Shown here one piece after another: positions 1 to 9,619 of a stretch of DNA of 64,000 bases. The stretch is from Acinetobacter variabilis (GTDB lineage Bacteria > Pseudomonadota > Gammaproteobacteria > Pseudomonadales > Moraxellaceae). The notes below the pieces were generated by a model that saw only the letters and a list, made by a program, of their open reading frames with translations, had not been told where the DNA came from and ran no database searches. Position 1 is the first letter of the stretch, and the number at the start of each line of letters is the position of its first letter. Where the stretch lies: the NCBI RefSeq assembly GCF_000369625.1, contig NZ_KB850112.1:97194-161193 (forward strand). Direction: 5' to 3'. The position numbers and the translations under genes are program-made.

Positions 1-1
1 G

Positions 2-1555
2 TCAACCTGGGCCAATGTGACCCCTTGCAATATGCATATTGATGGCCTGGCACGTACAGTCGAGCAGGGCGTGAATGCTGCCGGTGGTAAGGGCATTATC
101 TTCAATACCATCACTATTTCTGATGGGATTTCCAACGGGACTGAAGGGATGAAATACTCCTTGCTGTCGCGGGAAATTATTGCCGATTCGATTGAAGCAG
201 TAGTTGGTTGTCAGGCCTATGATGGCGTGATTGCCATTGGCGGTTGTGACAAAAACATGCCGGGCTGCATTATGGGCTTGGCACGCTTAAACCGTCCGGG
301 TCTGTTTATTTATGGCGGTACCATCAAGCCGGGTGAAGGTCATACTGACATGATTTCTGTATTTGAAGCGGTCGGTCAGCATGCCAAAGGCGAAATTAAT
401 GCGATTCAGGTGAAACACATTGAAGAAGTGTCGTTGCCGGGCCCAGGTTCTTGTGGCGGGATGTACACCGCGAACTCCATGGCCTCTGCGATTGAAGCCC
501 TCGGTATGAGCCTACCGGGTTCATCAGCACAGGAAGCGGTGTCTGAAGACAAACAGATCGATTGTGCCCGTGCTGGTGAAGCAGTGATGAACCTACTTCG
601 TCTGGACATCAAGCCACGTGACATCATGACCAAAGCGGCTTTTGAAAATTCAATTAAAGTATTGATTGCATTGGGTGGATCAACCAATGGGGTGCTACAT
701 CTTTTGGCAATGGCGCATACGGCGGGTGTGGAGCTGAGCCTGGATGACTTTGTACGAATTGGAAAAGAAATTCCTGTCGTGGCTGATGTCCGCCCATCCG
801 GTAAATACCTGATGTCAGAACTGATTGCTATTGGTGGAATCCAGCCATTGATGAAACGCATGCTGGATGCTGGCATGCTAGATGGTTCCTGCCTGACTGT
901 GACTGGAAAAACACTGGCAGAAAACTTGGCTGATGTAGAAGATTATCCAGAAGGTCAGCAGATTATCTTGCCATTCGACAAACCGGTGAAAAAAGATTCG
1001 CATCTGATCATTATGAAAGGCAACCTGTCACCGAATGGTGCAGTCGCCAAAATTACCGGTAAGGAAGGTCTATATTTCAAAGGACCGGCACGGGTGTTTG
1101 AAGGCGAACAGGGCGCGATGCGCGGGATTCTGGATGGTGAAGTTCAACCAGGTGAAGTAGTTGTCATTCGCGGTGTCGGGCCTAAAGGTGGGCCGGGTAT
1201 GCCGGAAATGCTGAAACCGACTTCTGCCATTATTGGTAAAGGTCTGGGGGATTCAGTCGCACTGATTACTGATGGCCGTTTCTCAGGTGGAAGTCATGGT
1301 TTTGTGATTGGTCATGTCACACCAGAAGCCTATGAGGGTGGTCCGATTGGTCTGGTGCAAAATGGTGATCAAATTTCCATTAATGCGGAAACCCGTGAAA
1401 TGACTTGGCATATTTCGGATGAAGAGCTTGCTGCACGTCAGGCGGCCTGGGTGAAACCGAAACCGAATTACACTCACGGGGCACTGGCGAAATTCGCCAA
1501 ACTAACCTCTGGGGCGGAGACCGGGGCCGTGACTGACCTAAATCTTGAAATCTAA
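2..1555 (+). CDS. ilvD: Dihydroxy-acid dehydratase, 3' part (5' end outside window)
   Basis: The product dehydrates 2,3-dihydroxy-3-methylbutanoate and its ethyl homologue to the 2-keto acids of valine and isoleucine synthesis in the cytosol. The reading frame is open from the first bases of the window, so the gene is cut by the window edge and the GTG at 17 is not its start. Fe-S ligand motifs of the IlvD/Edd family are present: [10 protein letters not shown] (about 60 codons in from the first ATG) and [14 protein letters not shown] further on, with a C-terminal [15 protein letters not shown] segment. Roughly 517 residues are visible, so only a short N-terminal part is missing from a protein of about 560. 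No sign of damage. A hairpin follows the stop codon. Confidence 0.95.
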   Translation, partial: STWANVTPCNMHIDGLARTVEQGVNAAGGKGIIFNTITISDGISNGTEGMKYSLLSREIIADSIEAVVGCQAYDGVIAIGGCDKNMPGCIMGLARLNRPGLFIYGGTIKPGEGHTDMISVFEAVGQHAKGEINAIQVKHIEEVSLPGPGSCGGMYTANSMASAIEALGMSLPGSSAQEAVSEDKQIDCARAGEAVMNLLRLDIKPRDIMTKAAFENSIKVLIALGGSTNGVLHLLAMAHTAGVELSLDDFVRIGKEIPVVADVRPSGKYLMSELIAIGGIQPLMKRMLDAGMLDGSCLTVTGKTLAENLADVEDYPEGQQIILPFDKPVKKDSHLIIMKGNLSPNGAVAKITGKEGLYFKGPARVFEGEQGAMRGILDGEVQPGEVVVIRGVGPKGGPGMPEMLKPTSAIIGKGLGDSVALITDGRFSGGSHGFVIGHVTPEAYEGGPIGLVQNGDQISINAETREMTWHISDEELAARQAAWVKPKPNYTHGALAKFAKLTSGAETGAVTDLNLEI

Positions 1556-1585
1556 AGTCCTAGAAAACATTGAACATTTGTTGCT

Positions 1586-1623
1586 GACTTGATATAAGTT
1601 TTGCACAAGACTTATATCAGGTC
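1586..1623 (+). terminator. Hairpin downstream of ilvD
   Basis: A 14-bp stem (1586-1599 with 1610-1623, one G-T wobble) closes a 10-nt loop 30 bp after the ilvD stop codon. There is no strong T-run after it, so it may be a weak terminator or an mRNA 3'-end stabiliser. Confidence 0.45.
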
Positions 1624-1707
1624 ATAAATATCCTCATAATAGGATGTTGAATAAAACGATCCTGCTGGCAAGGGCTGGCATGACAAAATCTTTTCGAGGC
1701 ACCTCTC

Positions 1708-2988
1708 ATGTCCCTGCTACGCCGTTGGTTTGATCCAATCCGATCGAGTTGGTTTTACCAGAAACCAGTTCGTCAAACGGTGTTATCTATTGAAGATGGC
1801 TTGAGCATCCATTTAAGACTGGATGATGTTTATAGTTATCTGGCGGTACAACAGTTACCGCAACTAGAAGAAATTCTCAGCCCGGAACTGAAGCCACTCA
1901 AAGTCATCATTTCAGATCAGCGGGCTGAACCGCCTAATCAAATGTCTTTTGATGAATGGCAGCACTATTGCCTGAATGATGCCAAAATTTTATCTAAACA
2001 GCATCGTTTCAGCTTTCATGAGACCCCAGAATTACCGACAGCTGACGCCTTAAAGCAGGCAGAAACTATCCTGAGAAATACACCGTTACGCGGACAGGAT
2101 TTTCTATATTTGCTAGAAGATGTATTCCATATGCTCTGGCAAAAACAGAACGGAAAATTGCGCACCTTATATGCGATGGCTAGCCGTCATCATGCGCCGC
2201 AGAATTTTCCGGAACGAATTTTTGAGCATAGTCCGATTCTGGCCAGCTATTTCCAGTTTGGCGGACGCCAGTATCAGGCGGTAGATGACTTGTTACGTCT
2301 GACCCGTCGCCTGAAACAGCAGAGATTACTGACCGGCAACCCGATTTTCCTGATCAATCATATTGAATGGCGCGAGCATCTAATCAGTGATGCCGAAGAG
2401 CTGAATGAAATCCAGTCCATGGACCCGGAGCTAGATCTGTATATCGCTCTGGAAGATCCGATTTCCTGGTTATTGCTGGCTTATATCAAGGAAGAGCTGG
2501 CTGATTTTTATAATATCCAGTTGAATGTCTATCCGCTGTCTTATCAGGGACGGGACTGGTTTGACTGGAGTCTGGCGACGCGCTTATCCAAGCGGACTGA
2601 AGTCAAATTTACCCCATTCTGCCGGCCAACCGAGCAGGCCGTGATGCCGATGGCGCAATTGTTTTATAGCTGTCCGGAAGAGCAGCGGATTGAAGCTATG
2701 TACCAGATGCTGGAAGCGGTCTGGACTCGTGGTTATGATCTGTCTTATGCAGCGCATTTCAAGCGTATGCAGCAGGAACTGAATATTACTGAACTGACCC
2801 AGGAAGACGTTCTGGCCAAGTTGCAGGAAAATGACACCTTATGTGAAATGAAGTCCCAGCCGAATTTACCGGTCCTAGAACTGCGTATTGATGGGCAAAG
2901 TTATACATTTAATAGCTTATATCGTGTCTGGATGATTGAAAGTATTTTCAGTAATGTGTTAGAAGAAAAGTATAAGAGTGATAACTAA
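1708..2988 (+). CDS. Uncharacterised 426-aa protein with two thioredoxin-fold (DsbA/HCCA isomerase-like) halves
   Basis: The reaction is not known. Two segments resemble the start of DsbA-family or 2-hydroxychromene-2-carboxylate isomerase folds: a strand plus LRLDDVYSYLAVQQLP near residue 37, and LYIALEDPISWLLLAYIKEE near residue 248, each followed by helical sequence. This suggests an internal duplication. No CXXC motif is present, so disulfide exchange is unlikely; a glutathione-dependent isomerase/transferase-like role is possible but inferred. There is no signal peptide, so it is probably cytosolic. A GAGG motif lies about 8 nt before the ATG. A chorismate mutase gene follows after 21 bp and may be co-transcribed. 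Confidence 0.8.
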   Translation: MSLLRRWFDPIRSSWFYQKPVRQTVLSIEDGLSIHLRLDDVYSYLAVQQLPQLEEILSPELKPLKVIISDQRAEPPNQMSFDEWQHYCLNDAKILSKQHRFSFHETPELPTADALKQAETILRNTPLRGQDFLYLLEDVFHMLWQKQNGKLRTLYAMASRHHAPQNFPERIFEHSPILASYFQFGGRQYQAVDDLLRLTRRLKQQRLLTGNPIFLINHIEWREHLISDAEELNEIQSMDPELDLYIALEDPISWLLLAYIKEELADFYNIQLNVYPLSYQGRDWFDWSLATRLSKRTEVKFTPFCRPTEQAVMPMAQLFYSCPEEQRIEAMYQMLEAVWTRGYDLSYAAHFKRMQQELNITELTQEDVLAKLQENDTLCEMKSQPNLPVLELRIDGQSYTFNSLYRVWMIESIFSNVLEEKYKSDN

Positions 2989-3009
2989 ACTGAAAGTGAC
3001 TGAATAAAC

Positions 3010-3297
3010 ATGGAAAAAATCAAAGCTGAATCATTACAACATGCACGTCAACAGATCGATGCCATTGATACAGCTTTAGTCGAGCTGATCGCTGCGCGTC
3101 AATTTTATGTTGATCAAACCACCCGTTTTAAAAAAACTGAAACTGATCTGCAATCACCGGAGCGTATGGAGCAGATCGTGGAAAATGTCAAAGCCTTGGC
3201 ACAACAGCAGGGTGTGGATCAGGCGTTTATTGAGCATCTGTACCGGGAAATGTTCCAGTATTTCATTCAGCGTGAACTGAAAGAGTTTCGTCCTTAA
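3010..3297 (+). CDS. Chorismate mutase, AroQ type, small monofunctional
   Basis: The product is predicted to convert chorismate to prephenate for phenylalanine and tyrosine synthesis, or to act as a related isochorismate-pyruvate lyase-type enzyme. The 95-residue, all-helical sequence carries the AroQ signature: an N-terminal helix RQQIDAIDTALVELIAARQ containing the catalytic-type Arg, and a C-terminal FIEHLYREMFQYFIQREL helix. There is no signal peptide, so it is cytosolic. It starts 21 bp after the thioredoxin-fold gene and ends at a good terminator. Confidence 0.8.
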   Translation: MEKIKAESLQHARQQIDAIDTALVELIAARQFYVDQTTRFKKTETDLQSPERMEQIVENVKALAQQQGVDQAFIEHLYREMFQYFIQRELKEFRP

Positions 3298-3354
3298 ACA
3301 ATTTTCATATCCGATTTTTGCTGATGAATCTGATGAATTTCAGCACGTCTATCT

Positions 3355-3381
3355 GAAGCCTCAATATTTACTTGAGGCTTC
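3355..3381 (+). terminator. Rho-independent terminator after the chorismate mutase gene
   Basis: A 10-bp stem (3355-3364 with 3372-3381, GAAGCCTCAA / TTGAGGCTTC) is followed by CTTCTT. It closes the two-gene unit upstream. Confidence 0.75.
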
Positions 3382-3453
3382 CTTCTTAAAACCCTGATTT
3401 TACTCTATTCGTAATTTCTATAGCATGAGCTTAAATCAATTTAGGGTCATCAG

Positions 3454-4191
3454 ATGACTGCTTTTGTTATTGCTATTTTTGCTTTGGCTGGTCTGATTAA
3501 AGGCACCATTGGATTAGGTTTGCCTGCGGTGTCCATGGGTTTGCTGACCATATTTATGAGCCCATTCCAGGCAGCAACTTTACTGATTGTGCCTTCGATG
3601 CTGACCAATTTCTGGCAACTCTTTGCCGAAGGTCATGTGCTGAAACTGATTTGCCGTTTCTGGCTTCTGCTGGCAGGCATTATTGTGGGTTCGGTCTGGA
3701 GTATTTTCCCGACTTTAGGCCATTCTGAATTTCATAGTGAAGCCTTACTAGGCGGGATGCTTGCTCTATATGGCCTATATGGTTTACTGGCAAAACGGAT
3801 GCCAGATTTAAGCCAGCATGAAAAGTGGCTTTCTCCGATTATGGGATATCTCGGGGGTGCCTTGACCGTGGCGACTGGGGTAGTGGTAATTCCAGTCGTG
3901 CCTTATTTACAAACCCTGCATTTAAAACGTGATGATCTGGTTCAGGCCTTAGGTTTGGTGTTTACCACCTCGACGGTGTGTTTGGCAATTTTCCTGCACC
4001 AAAACCCGGTGGAAGATATGCCGATTGATTATACCATGTCGGCCATTGCACTGATTCCGGCCTTGATCGGGATGTGGTTCGGCAAAAAAATCCGTTCCCG
4101 TACCCCTGAACAGAAATTCCGGACAGTATTTTTTATCGGCCTGATCGCCTTAGGCAGCTATATGATGCTACATCAATTCGGCTGGATTTAA
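3454..4191 (+). CDS. TauE/SafE-family sulfite/organosulfonate exporter-like membrane protein
   Basis: This 245-residue inner-membrane protein has about eight hydrophobic segments and the family opening, a membrane helix with GLIKGTIGLGLPAVSMGLL near residue 13. A second repeat, GGALTVATGVVVIPVVPYLQTL, lies near residue 134; the internal duplication is typical of TauE/SafE permeases. The substrate cannot be told from sequence. Its last four bases overlap the 3' end of a convergent LysR gene, so the two may share regulation. The translation start is the first in-frame ATG after a GGGTCATC stretch. Confidence 0.85.
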   Translation: MTAFVIAIFALAGLIKGTIGLGLPAVSMGLLTIFMSPFQAATLLIVPSMLTNFWQLFAEGHVLKLICRFWLLLAGIIVGSVWSIFPTLGHSEFHSEALLGGMLALYGLYGLLAKRMPDLSQHEKWLSPIMGYLGGALTVATGVVVIPVVPYLQTLHLKRDDLVQALGLVFTTSTVCLAIFLHQNPVEDMPIDYTMSAIALIPALIGMWFGKKIRSRTPEQKFRTVFFIGLIALGSYMMLHQFGWI

Positions 4192-5108
4192 TTCAGGATT
4201 TTTTGTACATCCGCAGAAATGAGGAACTGGCTAAAGTGCTGATAGGCCGTGCTTAGTTCATCAAAGTTCTTTGCAGCTAACAATAACTTGCGGTTGGCCC
4301 AATCTCCCGTCAGTTGGATTTGCTGAAATGCATAGAGCTTCGACAAACGTTGTGCAGCACGTTTTGGCATGATCGCGATACCTACACCATTGGCCACAAC
4401 CTGGGCAATGGCGGCAAAATTTGGTAAGCGTAAGCGGTATTGAATTTCACAGTTCAGCAAGCGAGCCTGAGTTTCGATGGATTGCTGCAAAGAGTGATAT
4501 TGCATCAGACCAACAAAAGGATAACTCAGACAGTCTGCTAATTTTAATGCCTGATTCGTTGCCAGACCATGCGGTTCAGGGCAGATCAGCACCAGAGGAT
4601 CATCTGAAAATTCCAGAGTCTGTAATTGAGGGGCAGGAAAAAAGCTGGAAATAAGTCCCAGCTTGGCAGTACCACTCGCCAAAGCCGCAATGATGTCATT
4701 GCTCTCTGCTTCTTTGAGGTCGATCTGGATATTTGGGTTATTTACCAGATACTGTGGCAATAATAGGGGAAGGTACTCACTTTGTGCTGAAGAGTTACAC
4801 CATAAGCTGATATTAGAATGGAGTCCTTCACTAAAGCCGGCCATGGCTTGAGACAATTGTTGTCCCTGTTGCAACAGGGCTTGGGCATGCTCAGCAAAAA
4901 CCTGACCTGCAAAAGTCATTTTTACCCCAGCAGAATGGCGGCTGAACAGACTGACCTGATATTGCTGTTCCAGCTTTTTAATCCGCTCACTGGCTGCCTG
5001 TAAGGAAATGGCAGAGCGTTCAGCACCTTTGGTCAGACTACCTGTGTCGACTATATTGAGAAAAAGACGTAAATCAAAAAAATCCAGACGCATCTGCAGG
5101 ATGCTCAT
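4188..5108 (-). CDS. LysR-family transcriptional regulator
   Basis: The 306-residue product has a LysR N-terminal winged helix-turn-helix: residues about 9-67, with FDLRLFLNIVDTGSLTKGAE and the recognition segment ISLQAASERIKKLEQ. A substrate-binding domain follows, with the usual C-terminal NGVGIAIMP motif. It converges on the TauE-like exporter with a 4-bp overlap. This arrangement does not show which genes it controls. The effector is unknown. Confidence 0.88.
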   Translation of the reverse strand: MSILQMRLDFFDLRLFLNIVDTGSLTKGAERSAISLQAASERIKKLEQQYQVSLFSRHSAGVKMTFAGQVFAEHAQALLQQGQQLSQAMAGFSEGLHSNISLWCNSSAQSEYLPLLLPQYLVNNPNIQIDLKEAESNDIIAALASGTAKLGLISSFFPAPQLQTLEFSDDPLVLICPEPHGLATNQALKLADCLSYPFVGLMQYHSLQQSIETQARLLNCEIQYRLRLPNFAAIAQVVANGVGIAIMPKRAAQRLSKLYAFQQIQLTGDWANRKLLLAAKNFDELSTAYQHFSQFLISADVQKILN

Positions 5109-5151
5109 ATAAAAGATCAGGCCTATTTAAACAATTCTTGCGATATAAAAA

Positions 5152-5171
5152 AAGCAGCCCGGAGGCTGCTT
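5152..5171 (-). terminator. Rho-independent terminator of the NCS2 permease gene
   Basis: An 8-bp stem AAGCAGCC/GGCTGCTT with a 4-nt loop is followed on the minus strand by seven T residues, 20 bp after the permease stop codon. Confidence 0.85.
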
Positions 5172-5190
5172 GAAAATTTAAGTCTTCGAA

Positions 5191-6486
5191 TTATTTTTTA
5201 TCGACCAGGCTAAAGAACCAGTTCAGGAATAACGCAGCAAAGGTCGCTGTACCAATTCCACCGAGGTTAAAGTTACCAAAGGTTAGAGCAAAGTCACCTG
5301 TACCCAAAATAATGGTCACTGCTGCCACCATCAGGTTTTTGTTCTGTGAAAAATCGACTTTATTTTCGATCCAGATTTTCGCACCGGCAATAGTAATCAA
5401 ACCAAAGACTACAATAGAGGCGCCGGTTAAAATCGCCGTTGGAATGGTATGAATAATCGCACCAAATTTCGGTGATAAACCGAGGAATACCGCAAATACA
5501 CCCGCAACAGCAAAGATAATCGTTGAATAGACACGGGTAACGGCCATCACACCAATATTTTCACCATAGGTGGTCATACCCGGTGCGCCCACACCACCTG
5601 CCAGGGTAGTCGCAATACCATCCGCTACAAAGGCTTTACCAATATGCGGATCCAGATTTTCACCGGTCATGGCACCTACGGCTTTAATATGTCCCAAGTT
5701 TTCTGCAATCAGAATCAGGGCAATAGGCGCAATGATCAGCATGGCATTGGTATCAAATACAGGCGCATGAAAGCTCGGAACACCAAACCAGCCAGCTTGC
5801 TGAATTGGCGCAAAATCAATTGCAGTACCATAGCCCATCACATTACTTAAAATGTAGTAAATGAAGTAAGCCAGCAATAAACCGATCAAGAGCAATAAAC
5901 GCTGTACCAGACCTTTGGTAAACACTGCAATGGAACCCATACACAGTACGGTCACCAGTGACATCCACATATTAAAGGTATTACCCATGACGTTTTTCAC
6001 GGTCACAGGGGCCAGGTTCAGACCAATAATCATCACCACCGCACCGGTCACGACAGGCGGCATCAGTTTTTCAATCCAGCGGGTTCCCGTTGCCATCACC
6101 AGAACACCCATTAAGGCATAAAGCACACCACAGGCAATAATCCCGCCAGCGGCGACACCAATATTTGGATTCAGTCCGCCAGCACCTGCATAACCGGTTG
6201 CCGCAATCACTACCCCAATGAACGCAAAGCTTGAACCCAGATAACTTGGTACACGACCACCCGTGATCAGGAAGAACAGGATGGTACAGATCCCCGACAT
6301 TAAAATGGCCAGATTGGGATCAAAACCCATTAGAAATGGCGCCAGTACCGTCGCACCGAACATGGCAAAGGCATGTTGTACCCCCAAGATCAGGGTCTGG
6401 GCAGGCGGTAAATACTCTGCGGTACCTACTGGTCGTGCATCGATACTACCCTCATAAGGACGCCACTTGGGAAACCAATTGGACAT
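5191..6486 (-). CDS. uraA: NCS2-family uracil/xanthine permease
   Basis: A proton-coupled nucleobase importer with about 12-14 membrane helices. The NCS2 signature region is clear: IAENLGHIKAVGAMTGENL followed by GVGAPGMTTYGENIGVMAVTRVYS, which matches the UraA substrate-site and gating helices (Glu in AENLGH and Glu in YGENIG). The open frame extends to 6522, but the ATG at 6486 (MSNWFPKWRPYEG) matches the family N-terminus better, giving 431 residues; neither start has a strong ribosome site. Uracil is the likelier substrate from resemblance to UraA, but xanthine cannot be excluded. It is transcribed alone and ends at a strong terminator. Confidence 0.88.
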   Translation of the reverse strand: MSNWFPKWRPYEGSIDARPVGTAEYLPPAQTLILGVQHAFAMFGATVLAPFLMGFDPNLAILMSGICTILFFLITGGRVPSYLGSSFAFIGVVIAATGYAGAGGLNPNIGVAAGGIIACGVLYALMGVLVMATGTRWIEKLMPPVVTGAVVMIIGLNLAPVTVKNVMGNTFNMWMSLVTVLCMGSIAVFTKGLVQRLLLLIGLLLAYFIYYILSNVMGYGTAIDFAPIQQAGWFGVPSFHAPVFDTNAMLIIAPIALILIAENLGHIKAVGAMTGENLDPHIGKAFVADGIATTLAGGVGAPGMTTYGENIGVMAVTRVYSTIIFAVAGVFAVFLGLSPKFGAIIHTIPTAILTGASIVVFGLITIAGAKIWIENKVDFSQNKNLMVAAVTIILGTGDFALTFGNFNLGGIGTATFAALFLNWFFSLVDKK

Positions 6487-6596
6487 AAAATGAGCACTCA
6501 AAAGATAAATTGTGCACATCATACTCTTGTTTTTTAGAAGATTTAATCAGTGAAACAAAATTTTTGTTCAAATTAATTCTATGACTTTATTTGATA

Positions 6597-6614
6597 TTTT
6601 ACCGTGCGGTAAAA
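6597..6614. other. Short palindrome in the uraA upstream region
   Basis: TTTTACC-GTGC-GGTAAAA forms a 7-bp hairpin followed on the plus strand by GTTTTTT. No plus-strand gene precedes it, so it is either an operator-like palindrome or a hairpin in the uraA leader. The remainder of 6523-6741 is AT-rich with no gene. Confidence 0.3.
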
Positions 6615-6741
6615 GTTTTTTAAATCAAAACTAAAGTTAAATCAGTGGATTAATTCCCGGAAAATTCATATTCAACTTCTATAAGTAATTTTAATTTGAT
6701 ATATAAATAAAGCTTTTTTTGGCTATTGACTGATCAATAAA

Positions 6742-6766
6742 AAAGCACATCGTGTAGATGTGCTTT
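6742..6766 (-). terminator. Rho-independent terminator of ppc
   Basis: A perfect 10-bp stem AAAGCACATC/GATGTGCTTT with a 5-nt loop is followed on the minus strand by a T-run, 18 bp after the ppc stop codon. Confidence 0.9.
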
Positions 6767-6784
6767 AAATGGAAGAGAAAAAAA

Positions 6785-9469
6785 TCAACCGGTATTTCGT
6801 AAACCAGCTGCGATCCCGGCAATACTCACCATCAGGGCATGATCGACCGGAGTGTGTTCAGCCTGCTGCTGTTCCAGATATAACCGACGACGTTTCATCA
6901 GTTCGGCTTGCAGTAAATGGAGCGGCAACAGATAAGGTTTACGCACGGTCATGGACTGGTCCAAGACGCCATTACTGCTGAGCAGTTTAGATTCCCCTTT
7001 TAAGGTTAATAAGGTCTGGATCGCATCCTGCAAGCGTTGACGCAGCTCTGTGCCGAGCTCTTTCAGATCTTCATCTTGGGTCAGATGCGATTCGTAATAG
7101 AGCGCGACATTGCTGTCTGCTTTGGAGAGTACCATTTCCAGCATATCAATCAGGGTCTGGAAATAAGGCCATTCGGTTAGCATCTCATCCAGAATTGTAC
7201 GTTGCCCTTGATCCAGTACCTCATTTAATGCGGCACCTGTACCCAGCCAAGCCGGTAACATCAAACGAATTTGAGTCCAGGCAAAGACCCAGGGAATAGC
7301 ACGCAAGGATTCAATCCCGCCGCTGACCTTACGTTTGGCAGGACGTGAACCAAGCGGCAACATTTGTAATTCCAGTTCTGGAGTCACGGTACGCAGGTAT
7401 TTCACGAAATGTGGATTTTCACGTACTGTCTGACGATAGACCTGTACCGACAGATCCGTCATTTTATGCATCAGATCACGCCATTCCGGTTTCGGTTCGG
7501 GTGGCGGTAATAAAGTCGCTTCCAAAGTCGCTGCAGTATAAATTTCTAGATTTTGTAGCGCGATTTCTTCCAGACCAAATTTAAAGCGAATCATCTCACC
7601 CTGTTCAGTCACCCGGATGGCGCCTGAAATCGAACCCGGCGGTTGTGAGAACAGCGCTTGCTGGGTTGGTGCACCACCACGGCTGATCGAGCCGCCACGA
7701 CCATGGAACAGGGTTAGCTGGATACCATGCTGTTTAGCAACTGCGGTCAGTTCTTCCTGCGCACGGTACTGTGCCCAGTTGGCTGACATAAAGCCGGCAT
7801 CTTTGGCCGAATCCGAATAACCAATCATGACTTCATGCTTGCCCTGAATATGCTGTTTGTACCAATGCATATTAAAGAGTGTCGACATGGTGTCAGCAGC
7901 GCCGTCGAGATCTTTTAAGGTTTCAAATAAAGGTACTACCCGTAAAGGCTGTTTAATTCCGGCTTCTTTTTGCAGCAGCAAGACAGCCAGCACATCACTT
8001 GGGTATTCGGCCATGGAAATAATATAGGCACCCAGAGATTCACTTGGCTGTTCAGCCAGCGTGCGCATAGTGGTAAACACTTCCTGCACATCTGGATGTT
8101 CAATCAGGCTACCCGCTGGTTCATTCAGGTGTTTAGGTAGTAAAGGACGTTTACTTTGCAGTTCCTGCAGCAAGAAGTTTTGACGGGCCTGTTCAGTCCA
8201 GGTTTCAAAATTACCCAGACCCAGATATTCAGTAATGGCTGAAATGGCCTGACGATGACGACCAGATTCCTGACGGATATCCAGTTTGAGCAGTTCAATT
8301 CCGAAACAGTTTACCCGGTAAATCAGGTCCAGCAGACTGCTATTGGCAAGTTCTGCTAAATTGCACGCCATCAATGAGCGATAACAGGTCAGTAAAGGTT
8401 TTAATAACTCATCTTTACTTTTAATCACCCGGCTATCATCCGCATCTTTGCCATGCAGTTTTTCAGCCAGCCAGGCACGGGTGATTTTTAGACGTTCACG
8501 GATATCGCGTAAATATTCACGGTACGGTTCAGGATGTTGATGGCCTAACGCCTGTGTAATTTCATCACTGCATTGCTGAATAGAAAGTTCCCAGCGCAGG
8601 TTTTCAATATCACGCAGATACAGATCAGCTGCTTTCCAGCGCGACAACCACAATACTTCCTGAGTCACATTATGTGTCACATTCGGGTTGCCATCCCGGT
8701 CGCCACCCATCCAGGAAGCGAAACGTACCGGAGCAACATCCAGTGGTAGGGTCTGTCCGCATTGCTCCTCAACCATGCCGTTCAGTTCACGAATGAATTT
8801 AGGTACAGCATTCCAGAGGGTCTGTTCAATTGTCGTAAAGCCCCATTTGGCTTCATCCACCGGGGTTGGGCGATGTTGACGGATTTCATCAGTTTGCCAG
8901 GCAGAACTGATGAGCTGTTTTAAGTCAGCCAAGACTGCCTGACGTTCACGTGGGGTCAGTTTCTGCTGGTCAAATTTGGACAGGGCATTATTGATGCCAT
9001 CATATTTCTGGATCAGGGTGCGTCGGCTGACTTCTGTTGGATGTGCGGTCAGTACCAGTTCAATCTTTAATTCACAGATTTGCTGATATAAGGTTTCTGC
9101 AGAAATTTCTTGCTGTTTGAATTTCTCAAATAAAGGCACCAGAGGATTTGGAGATTCTGTAGTTTCCTCAAATTCGCTTTGACGGCGACGACGTACCACA
9201 TGGTACTGTTCGGCAATATTGGCAAAGTTTAAGAAATGAGTGAAGGCACGGGTCAATGGCAGGATTTCATGATCTTCTAAAGTCAGGAATAATTGTTCCA
9301 GCTGTTTTTCTGCTTCAACCTGTCCATCGCGAGCGCCTTTCGATAAGGCCCGAATTTGCTCGACCTGATTAAACAAATCTTGCCCCGCATGTAACTTCAG
9401 GGTTTCTCCCAGTAGATTACCCAGTAAACGTACGTCTTCGCGTAGAGGTGCATCAATCTGTTGAACCAT
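6785..9469 (-). CDS. ppc: Phosphoenolpyruvate carboxylase
   Basis: The cytosolic enzyme carboxylates phosphoenolpyruvate with bicarbonate to oxaloacetate, replenishing the TCA cycle. At 894 residues it is of normal length. Signatures are present: VLTAHPTEVSRRTL with the catalytic His near residue 140, FHGRGGSISRGGAPTQQA (the glycine-rich phosphate-binding loop) near residue 580, and the invariant C-terminal ending GIAAGLRNTG. The ATG has a GGAGGG-like ribosome site close upstream (GGAGGGATATAAAAAATG). It is monocistronic, with a terminator after the stop codon. Confidence 0.97.
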   Translation of the reverse strand: MVQQIDAPLREDVRLLGNLLGETLKLHAGQDLFNQVEQIRALSKGARDGQVEAEKQLEQLFLTLEDHEILPLTRAFTHFLNFANIAEQYHVVRRRRQSEFEETTESPNPLVPLFEKFKQQEISAETLYQQICELKIELVLTAHPTEVSRRTLIQKYDGINNALSKFDQQKLTPRERQAVLADLKQLISSAWQTDEIRQHRPTPVDEAKWGFTTIEQTLWNAVPKFIRELNGMVEEQCGQTLPLDVAPVRFASWMGGDRDGNPNVTHNVTQEVLWLSRWKAADLYLRDIENLRWELSIQQCSDEITQALGHQHPEPYREYLRDIRERLKITRAWLAEKLHGKDADDSRVIKSKDELLKPLLTCYRSLMACNLAELANSSLLDLIYRVNCFGIELLKLDIRQESGRHRQAISAITEYLGLGNFETWTEQARQNFLLQELQSKRPLLPKHLNEPAGSLIEHPDVQEVFTTMRTLAEQPSESLGAYIISMAEYPSDVLAVLLLQKEAGIKQPLRVVPLFETLKDLDGAADTMSTLFNMHWYKQHIQGKHEVMIGYSDSAKDAGFMSANWAQYRAQEELTAVAKQHGIQLTLFHGRGGSISRGGAPTQQALFSQPPGSISGAIRVTEQGEMIRFKFGLEEIALQNLEIYTAATLEATLLPPPEPKPEWRDLMHKMTDLSVQVYRQTVRENPHFVKYLRTVTPELELQMLPLGSRPAKRKVSGGIESLRAIPWVFAWTQIRLMLPAWLGTGAALNEVLDQGQRTILDEMLTEWPYFQTLIDMLEMVLSKADSNVALYYESHLTQDEDLKELGTELRQRLQDAIQTLLTLKGESKLLSSNGVLDQSMTVRKPYLLPLHLLQAELMKRRRLYLEQQQAEHTPVDHALMVSIAGIAAGLRNTG

Positions 9470-9619
9470 TTTTTATATCCCTCCGATTCTTCCTTTGACT
9501 ATACCCCGACTGCATGACAATCCAAGTCTTTTGCAGACAAAAGTTGAATATCATTTGTTGATAATTGGATGAATTTTAGTCCTTATACTGTTGTAAGGAT
9601 CAGGCCAGATAGAAGAAAT

